From: Spirochaetaceae bacterium
Lineage (GTDB): Bacteria; Spirochaetota; Spirochaetia; DSM-2461
Length of the DNA: 5,611 nucleotides
Direction: 5' to 3'
Assembly (NCBI GenBank): GCA_003246505.1
Contig: QKAI01000441.1
Span: forward strand, 1-5,611
Shown here: piece after piece, positions 1-5,611 of the stretch
Numbering within the stretch: position 1 is the first letter of the stretch
Layout of the letters: the number at the start of each line of letters is the position of its first letter
The notes under the pieces: generated by a model
Told to the model about the DNA's origin: nothing
Databases searched by the model: none
Seen by the model: the letters and a program-made list of their open reading frames with translations, nothing else
Position numbers and translations under genes: made by a program

Positions 1-428
1 CGGCGGGATCCTTTCTCTTCGCAGCCCTGGGAGCTCTCATCCTGCTGCTCATACCCTCCCAGATCAAAACCCGTCCGGACCAGGCGATAACCGCGGCCAC
101 TTTCCCCGGGATTCTGGCGCTCCTCATTCTGGGCGGCTCCCTTCTGAACCTTATCAGGGACGGACTCCGCCTCCTGCGGCGGGAGAAGATCCCCTTCCTT
201 GAGCTGAACCTCCTTACGGAGGTCAAGGCCCTGATCCTTCTCCTTTTTCTGGTCGTCTATGCGGTCATGATGCCCCTGACCGGATTTATTGCCGCCTCGG
301 CGATCTACGGGATACTTATGCTCCTCTTCTTTCGGGTCAGGACCTGGCGCTCCTATCTCCTCATAATTGTCCTGGCCGGTGCCATCGGCTCTCTCTTTAA
401 ATACGTTCTGCAAGTCAGACTCCCCTGA
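1..428 (+). CDS. tctB: Tripartite tricarboxylate transporter small membrane subunit (TctB family), 5' partial
   Basis: This is the C-terminal 141 residues of a small integral membrane protein; the reading frame is open from base 3 and stops with TGA at 426-428. TctB is the small, poorly conserved membrane partner of TctA in secondary carboxylate transporters that also use a periplasmic TctC binding protein. About four or five hydrophobic segments are visible in the fragment (roughly residues 1-17, 33-49, 73-88, 94-110 and 117-136). They are separated by a basic loop with RLLRREK near residue 57. IPSQIK after the first helix, a following FPGIL segment and the short tail ending in RLP fit the TctB pattern. 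Family members are about 150-160 residues, so only some 10-20 residues should be missing. The call rests on this pattern and above all on the TctA gene 10 bases downstream. Sequence identity in TctB is normally low, so the gene without its neighbour would be hard to name. Confidence 0.85.
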   Translation, partial: AGSFLFAALGALILLLIPSQIKTRPDQAITAATFPGILALLILGGSLLNLIRDGLRLLRREKIPFLELNLLTEVKALILLLFLVVYAVMMPLTGFIAASAIYGILMLLFFRVRTWRSYLLIIVLAGAIGSLFKYVLQVRLP

Positions 429-432
429 AGGA
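428..432 (+). promoter_or_regulatory. Ribosome binding site of the TctA gene
   Basis: AAGGA lies 6 bases before the ATG at 439 and overlaps the last base of the tctB stop codon, which suggests coupled translation of the two membrane subunits. It decides the start: the frame is open further upstream to a TTG at 367, but that would add 24 non-family residues and run deep into tctB. Confidence 0.7.
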
Positions 433-438
433 TACCCT

Positions 439-1932
439 ATGAATCTCTTTATCGAAGGTCTGGGACAGCTGTTCCGGCTGAACAATTTCATCGTCATGAA
501 CATGGGACTGCTCCTGGGGATGATCTTCGGCGCTATTCCCGGTCTGACGGTCATTCTCTGCATCGTCCTTTTTCTGCCCTTCACCTATTCCATGGGCGCC
601 ATCCCCTCCTTCATGTTCCTCCTGGGGATCTACTGCGCCGGCAGCTACGGCGGCTCCATCTCTGCCATCCTCATAAAAACACCGGGCACGCCCCACGCCA
701 CGGCCACCATGCTGGACGGCTATCCCCTCTCCCAGAGGGGTCTGACCCGCAAGGCGCTGAACCTCGCCCTGGTCGCCTCGACCCTCGGCGGAATGATCAG
801 CGCCGTGGTGCTCCTCTTCCTCGCCCCCCAGGTCAGCCTCTTCGCCAGGAACATGGGGACGCCGGAGTATTTCCTGGTCTGCGCCTTCGGGCTCACGATC
901 ATCGCCGGAGTTTCGGGGAAAACCCTGACGAACGGGATCGTTGCCGGAGCTCTGGGCCTTTTCATCGCCACCATAGGCCTGGATCCCATGACCGGGAACA
1001 CCCGGTTCATCTTCCGGAATGTGAACCTCTACTCCGGATTCGATCTGGTCATCTGCCTCATCGGGCTCTTCGCCCTGAGCGAGGTCCTGAACAAAAGCGA
1101 AAAAACGAAGAAAATCAAGGATGTGGATCTCCACCGGGAGGACAGGGAGAGGAACAGGCTGACCCGGGAGGATTACAAAAAGATCGCCCGCCCCGCCCTC
1201 CTCTCCTCCCTCATAGGGATCGTCATCGGGATCATCCCCGGAACCGGCGCCTCCCTGGCTTCCTTCCTCAGCTACGACAGGGCGAAGCGGATGAGCCGGA
1301 CCCCGGAGGAATTCGGCAAGGGGTCTCTGGAGGGGATCGCCGCCGCGGAGACCGCGAATAACGCCGTCACCGGTGCGACCCTTATACCCCTCCTGACCCT
1401 GGGAATCCCCGGAGACGCCTCAGTGGCCATCATGCTGGGGGCCCTGATGATCAACGGGCTCACCCCCGGACCGAAACTCTTTTCCGAGCACGGGGTCACC
1501 ATGTACGCCATCATGGCGGGACTGGTTTTCGTCAATATTTTCATGTTCGTCCAGGGGAGATTCCTGACCCGCCTCTTCGCCCGGGTCATTCGGATCCCCC
1601 TTCCCATTCTGACTCCGGTCATCGTTATGTTCTGCTTCGCCGGCGCCTATTCGGTCAAGACCTCCCTGTTCGACATCCATGTGGCCCTGGTGTTCGCCGT
1701 GCTGGCCTATGTGATGAACAAGCTTCAGTTTCCCGTCATCCCTGTCCTCCTGGGGCTGGTTCTGGGCCCTATCGCCGAGGAGAATTTCCGTCGGTCCCTG
1801 ATTCTTTCCGACGGGAACTGGGCCATATTCGCATCCTCCCCCTTTTCACTCGTTCTGCTGGGAATCATCCTTCTCTCCCTTCTTTTCATTGTGAAGGGTA
1901 AAATCCATGAATCATCCGAGGAAAAATCCTAA
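439..1932 (+). CDS. tctA: Tripartite tricarboxylate transporter large membrane subunit (TctA family)
   Basis: A complete 497-residue polytopic membrane protein, the usual length for TctA, which forms the substrate path of TTT-type secondary transporters driven by an ion gradient. The family's internal duplication is clear. Repeat one has GAIPGL at residues 31-36, GSISAILIKTPGTP at 72-85 and DGYPL at 93-97. Repeat two has GIIPGTGAS at 264-272, the ETANNAVTGA block at 304-313, LGIPGD at 321-326 and GLTPGP at 340-345. A charged cytoplasmic loop rich in Lys, Glu and Arg (about 218-250) separates the halves, and a last hydrophobic helix (about 467-485) ends in a charged tail. The start is the ATG preceded by AAGGA. 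The stop overlaps the sulfatase start by one base. Family substrates include citrate, tartrate and other carboxylates; the sequence does not reveal the one used here. The sulfatase partner hints at a sulfated acid (inference). Confidence 0.96.
   Translation: MNLFIEGLGQLFRLNNFIVMNMGLLLGMIFGAIPGLTVILCIVLFLPFTYSMGAIPSFMFLLGIYCAGSYGGSISAILIKTPGTPHATATMLDGYPLSQRGLTRKALNLALVASTLGGMISAVVLLFLAPQVSLFARNMGTPEYFLVCAFGLTIIAGVSGKTLTNGIVAGALGLFIATIGLDPMTGNTRFIFRNVNLYSGFDLVICLIGLFALSEVLNKSEKTKKIKDVDLHREDRERNRLTREDYKKIARPALLSSLIGIVIGIIPGTGASLASFLSYDRAKRMSRTPEEFGKGSLEGIAAAETANNAVTGATLIPLLTLGIPGDASVAIMLGALMINGLTPGPKLFSEHGVTMYAIMAGLVFVNIFMFVQGRFLTRLFARVIRIPLPILTPVIVMFCFAGAYSVKTSLFDIHVALVFAVLAYVMNKLQFPVIPVLLGLVLGPIAEENFRRSLILSDGNWAIFASSPFSLVLLGIILLSLLFIVKGKIHESSEEKS
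1918..1922 (+). promoter_or_regulatory. Ribosome binding site of the sulfatase gene, inside the tctA 3' end
   Basis: GAGGA ends 9 bases before the ATG at 1932. It sits within the last codons of tctA, and the two genes share one base in TAATG. This is a typical layout for translational coupling and is the strongest evidence that transporter and sulfatase are made together. Confidence 0.6.
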
Positions 1933-3296
1933 TGAAAAAGCCTAACATCATCTTCTACTTCTCCGATCAGCAGAGGGCCGACACCTGCGGCTGCTACGGC
2001 CAGGATCTGAACGTTACGCCGGAACTGGACGCTTTGGCCGGGGAGGGAATACGCTTCGAGTACGCCTTTACCCCCCAGCCGGTCTGCGGGCCCTGCCGGG
2101 CCCTCTTTCAAACGGGACAGTACCCCACCACAACGGGCTGCTTCCGGAACAATATCGCCCTTCCCGCCGACTGCCCCACCCTGGGGGACTACTTTACCGA
2201 GGGGGGATACGAAACGGCCTATGTGGGAAAATGGCATCTGGCCTCGGAGGGGGACCTGGAGGCGGAGCCCACCGTCAATTACCACTACAGCGCCGTTCCC
2301 CCGGAGAGGAGGGGCGGATACCGGGGCTTCTGGCGTGCCTCGGACGTCCTGGAATTCACCTCCGACGGCTACGGGGGCTATCTCTTTGACGAGAGCATGA
2401 AAAGGCTGGACTTCAAGGGATACCGGGCGGATTGCATGGGGGACTACGCCCTGGATTTCCTGGAAACCCGGGACAGGACCCGCCCCTTTTTTCTGACGGT
2501 CTCCCAACTGGAGCCCCACCATCAGAACGGAGCGGGCCACTACCAGGGGCCGGTGGGATCCCGGGAGGAATTCGGGAACTTCACCCTCCCCGGCGATCTG
2601 AGGGAAGCCGGGGGTGACGCCCGGGAGGAGTACGCCGACTATCTGGGAGCCTGCGCCGGGGTGGACCGCAATCTGGGCCGCCTGATCCGCCGCCTCAGGG
2701 AGGAGGGGATCTATGAGGATACGGTCATTATCTACACCTCCGATCACGGTTCCCATTTCCGGACCCGGAATCGGGACGGCCATCTGAACGGCTACGACGA
2801 CTACAAAAGGACCGGTCATGACGGAGCCCTGCGGGTTCCCCTGGTCATACGGGGAGGCGCCTTCCGGGGAGGCCGGGTCATTTCCGATCTGGTCAGCACG
2901 GCGGGCCTTCCCCGCACCCTGCTGGCCATCGCCGGGATCGGCGAAAGGGTGCCCATGATCGGTGAGGATCTGGCCCAGGTCGCCGCGGGCATGCGGACCG
3001 GGGAGAATGAAGTCTTCGCCCAGATATCGGAGAGCCGGGTGGGCCGGGTCATTCGGACACCCCGCTACTGTTACGGGGTTTTCGCCCCGGGCCTTCACGG
3101 CGGTAAATACGGAGCCAGCACCCTTTATGCGGACGACTATCTCTACGATATGGAAAGGGATCCCCATCAGCAGCATAACCTCATAGGAGCCGTGGAATAC
3201 GGCGATGCGAAGAGGGAGCTCAGGGAAAGACTTCTCCGCTGGATCAGGGAAGAGGAGATGGGGGGGGACAGCTCGACTGTGCGGATTATTGATTAA
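1932..3296 (+). CDS. Type I sulfatase (formylglycine-dependent, alkaline-phosphatase superfamily), cytoplasmic
   Basis: A complete 454-residue enzyme expected to hydrolyse a sulfate ester. The signature C-x-P-x-R-x4-T-G is at residues 52-62 (C52, P54, R56, T61, G62). C52 would be oxidised to formylglycine by a maturase not encoded in this window. Other likely active-site residues are D12 and Q13 (SDQQR) and D271 and H272 (SDHG) as calcium ligands, K100 and H102 in GKWHL, N73, H196 or H197 in EPHHQNG, and K292 before RVPLVI. The N-terminus runs straight into the first beta strand with no signal peptide or lipobox, so the protein should stay in the cytoplasm and act on an imported substrate. 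The protein holds nine cysteines, in keeping with a reducing compartment. The D-Q/D-H metal set occurs in choline sulfatases and phosphonate monoester hydrolases as well, but the Lys/His pair at 100/102 favours a true sulfatase. The substrate is unknown. Residue 55 is Cys rather than the usual Ser or Ala. Confidence 0.93.
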   Translation: MKKPNIIFYFSDQQRADTCGCYGQDLNVTPELDALAGEGIRFEYAFTPQPVCGPCRALFQTGQYPTTTGCFRNNIALPADCPTLGDYFTEGGYETAYVGKWHLASEGDLEAEPTVNYHYSAVPPERRGGYRGFWRASDVLEFTSDGYGGYLFDESMKRLDFKGYRADCMGDYALDFLETRDRTRPFFLTVSQLEPHHQNGAGHYQGPVGSREEFGNFTLPGDLREAGGDAREEYADYLGACAGVDRNLGRLIRRLREEGIYEDTVIIYTSDHGSHFRTRNRDGHLNGYDDYKRTGHDGALRVPLVIRGGAFRGGRVISDLVSTAGLPRTLLAIAGIGERVPMIGEDLAQVAAGMRTGENEVFAQISESRVGRVIRTPRYCYGVFAPGLHGGKYGASTLYADDYLYDMERDPHQQHNLIGAVEYGDAKRELRERLLRWIREEEMGGDSSTVRIID

Positions 3297-3301
3297 TCGG
3301 T

Positions 3302-3330
3302 TTGACAAGGGGGAAAAGCCCCTGTAGGCT
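3302..3330 (+). promoter_or_regulatory. Candidate sigma-70-type promoter for the GntR regulator
   Basis: TTGACA at 3302-3307 matches the -35 consensus exactly. After 17 bases comes TAGGCT (3325-3330), which matches only 3 of 6 positions of the -10 consensus. If used, transcription would begin at about 3336-3338, at or beside the ATG, giving a leaderless or nearly leaderless mRNA. The only Shine-Dalgarno-like sequence before the ATG is a weak TAGG at 3325-3328, which fits that idea. The weak -10 could equally mean that the hexamer is chance or that the promoter needs an activator. Confidence 0.4.
3308..3323 (+). repeat. Short GC-rich inverted repeat (hairpin) in the sulfatase-regulator gap
   Basis: AGGGG (3308-3312) and CCCCT (3319-3323) form a 5-base-pair stem around the loop GAAAAG. 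Allowing one bulged A, it can extend outward by two pairs. It lies 11 bases after the sulfatase stop and between the candidate -35 and -10 boxes. There is no T-run after it, so a standard intrinsic terminator is unlikely; it may weakly attenuate read-through or be chance. Confidence 0.35.
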
Positions 3331-3336
3331 TAAGCC
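3327..3336. promoter_or_regulatory. Perfect 10-base palindrome abutting the regulator ATG, possible operator
   Basis: GGCTTAAGCC reads the same on both strands and ends on the base before the start codon. It overlaps the candidate -10 box and the predicted transcription start, the position expected for autorepression by a dimeric GntR-family protein. The two-fold symmetry is seen directly; binding is inference. It does not resemble the known AraR operator of Bacillus. Confidence 0.35.
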
Positions 3337-4473
3337 ATGAGCTCCCACGCCCCCGATTTCAAGGATTCCCTGCCCCCTCGGAAAAAATATCTACTCGTAA
3401 GCAACTACCTGAGGCGGTTCATCGACCAGCAGAAATTCACTGTGAACACCCGTCTCCCCTCGGAGGAATTCCTCTGCCGGAAATTCCAGGTGAGCCGGGA
3501 AACGGTGCGCAGCGGGATACAGCTCCTCCGGGACGAGGGCCTGGTCTACTCCGTCCGGGGCAGCGGGACATTCTTCGATCGCAATTTCGCCATGAAGGAT
3601 CGGGGAGGGGAGAAAGCGTCCCGGACCCGCATCGCCTTCATCACCCAGGGGTACGACTACCACACCAGTTCCAATCTCATGCGGGGAATCAGGCATGAGC
3701 TGGACAGGGATTCGGTGGAGCTGAAGATCTTCGTGACCGACAACAGGCTGAGCAATGAGCGGACCTGCCTGGAAGCCTGTTCCGCCGGTTTCGACGGGCT
3801 GATTGTGGACGGGGTCAAGGCAAGCATCATGAATCCCAACCTTGACTGCTACGCCCGGATCGACAGGCAGGACATCCGGCTCCTTTTCTTCAATAACTAC
3901 TACATGAACATGCCCTACCCCAGGGTGATCATCGACGACGGGGCCTGCGCCGACGCCCTCGTCAGCCGGCTGACCGGGGCGGGGCACAGGCATATCGCGG
4001 GAATTTTCATGTATGACAACTACCAGGGACAGCAGAAGTATAACGGATTCATGCGGTCCCTTATAAAATACGATGCCGAATTCCGGGACGAATACGTCAA
4101 ATGGTGCATTTCCGAGGACTGCTTCAACACCGGCGCCTTCCCCAGGAACCTATGGAATTTCCTCCGGGGAATCCCCAGAGCGACAGCTCTTGTCTGCTGC
4201 AATTACATGCTGCTGGACATAATCCTTAAACTATTCGAAGAAAAGGGTATCCGCGTACCCGAGGATTACTCGGTGGTCTGTTTCGACTACTCCGCCAGGG
4301 ACTGGGAGACAAGCCGCATTACCGCATCCATCCACCCCGGATTTGATATGGGCCTCAAGGTGGGTGAGAATATAGTGAAGATGGTGGAAGACCGGGATTA
4401 CCGCAGCCATGATTACTCCCATGTCTTCCCTCCCCGGATACACGACGGGGAATCGATTCTGAATTTGAAGTAG
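3337..4473 (+). CDS. GntR-family transcriptional regulator with sugar-binding domain (AraR-like)
   Basis: A complete 378-residue DNA-binding regulator. Residues about 15-80 are a GntR winged helix-turn-helix, with LPSEEFLCRKFQVSRETVR at 40-58 and the wing RGSGTFF at 74-80. From about residue 97 to the end it is a LacI/periplasmic-binding-protein-like ligand domain (RIAFITQGYDYHTSSNL, GFDGLIVDG at 151-159, GHRHIAGIF at 216-224, DNYQGQQKYNGF at 227-238, IRVPEDYSVVCFDYS at 305-319). This pairing is that of the arabinose repressor AraR, where a sugar relieves repression. Here the ligand is unknown, so the symbol araR is not used. In-frame stops at 3325 and 3331 exclude a start upstream of the ATG at 3337. 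The ribosome site is weak (TAGG). It follows the sulfatase by 40 bases on the same strand and converges with the glycosidase gene, so it probably controls this locus and itself (inference). Confidence 0.93.
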   Translation: MSSHAPDFKDSLPPRKKYLLVSNYLRRFIDQQKFTVNTRLPSEEFLCRKFQVSRETVRSGIQLLRDEGLVYSVRGSGTFFDRNFAMKDRGGEKASRTRIAFITQGYDYHTSSNLMRGIRHELDRDSVELKIFVTDNRLSNERTCLEACSAGFDGLIVDGVKASIMNPNLDCYARIDRQDIRLLFFNNYYMNMPYPRVIIDDGACADALVSRLTGAGHRHIAGIFMYDNYQGQQKYNGFMRSLIKYDAEFRDEYVKWCISEDCFNTGAFPRNLWNFLRGIPRATALVCCNYMLLDIILKLFEEKGIRVPEDYSVVCFDYSARDWETSRITASIHPGFDMGLKVGENIVKMVEDRDYRSHDYSHVFPPRIHDGESILNLK

Positions 4474-4488
4474 CCCCCCATATGGCGA

Positions 4489-5034
4489 TCAATCTACCCC
4501 GGCGAAATACCCGGCAAGGGCTTCAACCGATTTCTTCGGTTCCTCGACGGAGGCGGGCACATCCCAATCGGTCCATCGGTAAAGGATCGTCTGCTTGTCA
4601 AAACTGTCGGGAAGCAGGCTGTAGCTCTGTCTATCCTCGTCCTTTATATATCCGTAAATCCTTATGCCCGTGCTCCTGAAAGTATCCAGCCCGTCCCTTT
4701 CCGGTATGATCCTGAACCGTCTGGGATCGTGGAGCACCGTTCCGCTGGAGGGATCGCTCACATTAAGCAGTCCCCAGGGTATCCTCAGGGTAAAACCTCC
4801 CCTGTCCCTGTGGAAGGAGTTCCGGATCTCATCCAGGGGGCCGGAATGGAGTTCCCCCCAGTCGGTATAATAGGGTTCGAAATAGCGTCCCCCCTCGCTG
4901 ACCCAGGCGCCGTTTATGAGTATCCTTATCGGCTCGACGGTCTGCCCCTCCCGGAAGGAACTGGCGCATTTCCCGTTCCCGATGTTGTAATCCGCAGCGC
5001 CCCGTACCCGTGCGGTACCGGTTCCCAGGTTAGT
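4489..5034 (-). CDS. C-terminal segment of the broken gene: beta-rich accessory domain, in the shifted frame
   Basis: Translation in the second frame gives about 180 coherent residues starting TNLGTGTARVRGAADYNIG. It continues through EPIRILINGAWVSEGG, YFEPYYTDWGELHSG and FTLRIPWGLLNVSDPSS, ending YRWTDWDVPASVEEPKKS and a short tail. Alternating hydrophobic strands and Gly/Asn turns suggest a beta-sandwich or jelly-roll accessory domain appended to the glycosidase barrel. Its role (substrate or carbohydrate binding, or structural support) is not shown. No catalytic residues can be assigned. The rich content of Tyr, Trp and Asp is like the upstream segment and supports a single ancestral gene. 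Confidence 0.5.
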   Translation of the reverse strand, partial: TNLGTGTARVRGAADYNIGNGKCASSFREGQTVEPIRILINGAWVSEGGRYFEPYYTDWGELHSGPLDEIRNSFHRDRGGFTLRIPWGLLNVSDPSSGTVLHDPRRFRIIPERDGLDTFRSTGIRIYGYIKDEDRQSYSLLPDSFDKQTILYRWTDWDVPASVEEPKKSVEALAGYFAGVD

Positions 5035-5611
5035 TTGATGTGTTCCGGACCGGGAAGGAAGAAGACGCCCCTTTCCCGGGAAAAGGTATCCAGGCCGAAG
5101 GTGACGGTTCCCCTGAAATCCTCCGGCAGTCCGGAGAGATGGAGATAGAGATGGGATTCGGAACCCCAGACATAAAGGGTGTAGGGCGAATTGTCGGACC
5201 AGTAGGTGATACGGCCCATGACGGAATCGGCCCTCCGGGCGAGGATGCCGTAATTCTGCTCCGGGTCCAGGGCGTTATGCCACAGGGCCTGGCGGTGATA
5301 GGGGATCATGTAAGGCTCGGTGGTCCAGGTTTTCTTGGCCCATTCATCCATCCACTCGAAGATGAGGGCGCCTCCGTACCCCTCCCTCCGGATGGCCTCG
5401 GTCATGCGGATGATCCCTTCGGCCTGCTTCTCTTCCGATAGGCCCCCGTGGTGATAGCCGTCGGGGTTATGGTGCGCTTCCGCGGCGCTGGTGGATAGGC
5501 CGTACTCCGCCACTATGGCGGGATACTTGACCTGGGTCTCCATGAATTCCTTCAGGTACCCACCGTAGCGGAAGACACCCTCATCATCCCGGTATCCGGC
5601 GTAGGAGGCCT
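4926..5611 (-). CDS. N-terminal segment of the broken gene: C-terminal part of a clan GH-A-like glycosidase barrel
   Basis: The frame is open to the window edge, so the ATG at 5543 is an internal Met, not the start: upstream codons give ASYAGYRDDEGVFRYGGYL, continuous with the rest. IVAEYGLSTS (Glu codon at 5507-5505) resembles the beta-7 nucleophile Glu of clan GH-A retaining glycosidases. GGALIFEWMDEWAKKTW resembles the beta-8 strand with its conserved aromatic residue. These features and the AHHNPDGYHHGG loop match the general look of GH2/GH5-like barrels, but I cannot name a numbered family. The acid/base Glu would lie upstream, outside the window. After about residue 130 from the internal Met, a beta-sandwich-like stretch begins (LYVWGSESHLYLHLSG). 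The last 36 or so residues before the stop at 4926 (from LTWEPVP on) are out-of-frame sequence, not family sequence. Confidence 0.6.
   Translation of the reverse strand, partial: ASYAGYRDDEGVFRYGGYLKEFMETQVKYPAIVAEYGLSTSAAEAHHNPDGYHHGGLSEEKQAEGIIRMTEAIRREGYGGALIFEWMDEWAKKTWTTEPYMIPYHRQALWHNALDPEQNYGILARRADSVMGRITYWSDNSPYTLYVWGSESHLYLHLSGLPEDFRGTVTFGLDTFSRERGVFFLPGPEHIKLTWEPVPHGYGALRITTSGTGNAPVPSGRGRPSSR
5026..5046 (-). other. Frameshift position in the glycosidase-like gene
   Basis: On the minus strand the first frame reads PGPEHIK to about 5034. The next sensible residues, TNLGTGTARV, are in the frame reached by stepping back one base. That amounts to one missing base (or two extra) around ATCAAACTAACC. 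The sequence is not a standard slippery heptamer (X XXY YYZ), so programmed -1 frameshifting is not favoured. Confidence 0.6.

Larger units (their letters stand above)
4489..5611 (-). pseudogene. Glycoside-hydrolase-like gene (TIM barrel end plus beta-rich C-terminus), frameshifted and 5' partial
   Basis: Read as one gene, this codes for roughly 373 residues from the window edge to TGA at 4489-4491, but no single frame covers it. The N-terminal part (5611 to about 5034) is in one frame and the C-terminal part (about 5034 to 4491) in another. Both parts read as ordinary protein with no gap between them. The downstream part has no ATG, GTG or TTG start before a GTG at 4763-4761, in the middle of what looks like a beta strand (PWGLLNVSDPSS), so it is not an independent gene. 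The gene converges with the GntR regulator, their stops 15 bases apart with no clear terminator between them. In a living cell the gene would be inactive or shortened unless the shift is a sequence error. Confidence 0.7.

Noticed and set aside
415..1134. A 239-codon minus-strand open frame opposite tctA, and a 200-codon one at 3391-3993 opposite the regulator
   Set aside because: Composition is dominated by Gly, Glu, Asp and His or Pro and Val, as expected from the complement of hydrophobic or GC-rich codons; there are no motifs and the plus-strand genes are unmistakable.
2085..2096. CGPC as a thioredoxin active site
   Set aside because: It sits within the sulfatase signature CxPxRx4TG with all the other sulfatase motifs in order; no thioredoxin fold sequence surrounds it.
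1929..3308. A 459-codon open frame on the minus strand lying exactly opposite the sulfatase gene
   Set aside because: It mirrors a GC-rich coding gene codon for codon, its product is a Gly/Pro/Val/Ala-rich sequence with no recognisable domain, and the plus-strand sulfatase carries all the conserved motifs. It is a shadow frame.
3308..3323. Intrinsic terminator after the sulfatase gene
   Set aside because: The stem is only 5 pairs and is not followed by a T-run, so transcription may well continue into the regulator.
4474..4488. Bidirectional terminator between the convergent genes
   Set aside because: The gap is 15 bases and contains only the 8-base palindrome CCATATGG (4478-4485), with no stable stem or T-run.
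5026..5046. Programmed -1 ribosomal frameshift joining the two glycosidase segments
   Set aside because: No X XXY YYZ slippery heptamer is present at the junction and no obvious downstream stem was seen; mutation or sequence error is simpler.
4729..5148. Plus-strand open frames of 139 codons (4729-5148) and 133 codons (5040-5441) opposite the glycosidase gene
   Set aside because: They lack family features and ribosome sites and lie antisense to coherent glycosidase-like coding sequence; treated as shadow frames.

Overview
The window is a stretch of bacterial accessory metabolism, GC-rich by eye, with tightly packed genes. No ribosomal RNA, tRNA, insertion sequence, CRISPR array or phage gene is visible. 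The lineage cannot be fixed from the sequence. The combination of a tripartite tricarboxylate transporter, a cytoplasmic formylglycine-type sulfatase and an AraR-like GntR regulator would fit an anaerobic or marine/sediment heterotroph such as a spirochaete. That is a guess from gene content, not a demonstrated placement.

Plus strand, 1-3296: three genes in one apparent operon. The end of a TctB-type small membrane subunit (1-428, 5' end outside the window) is followed after 10 bases by a complete TctA-type large membrane subunit (439-1932). The TctA stop overlaps by one base (TAATG) with the start of a complete type I sulfatase (1932-3296). The sulfatase has the formylglycine motif CxPxR and no signal peptide, so it should act in the cytoplasm. 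The periplasmic binding protein TctC is not in the window; in this family it often precedes tctB, so it probably lies just upstream.

Plus strand, 3297-4473: a 40-base gap leads to a GntR-family regulator with a C-terminal sugar-binding (LacI/periplasmic-binding-protein-like) domain, the AraR architecture. The gap holds a perfect TTGACA hexamer, a short GC-rich hairpin and a perfect 10-base palindrome touching the ATG. It could therefore be a promoter/operator for the regulator.

Minus strand, 5611-4489: a convergent gene, truncated by the window end, encodes the last part of a TIM-barrel glycoside-hydrolase-like protein plus a beta-rich C-terminal region. The coherent protein sequence jumps reading frame near position 5034, so the gene is broken by a one-base indel or the sequence contains an error there.

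Working model (inference): a sulfated small acid, possibly a sulfated sugar acid or sugar derivative, is imported intact by the Tct transporter and desulfated in the cytoplasm. The AraR-like regulator senses the resulting sugar-like ligand, and the neighbouring glycosidase would have served the same glycan-use locus.
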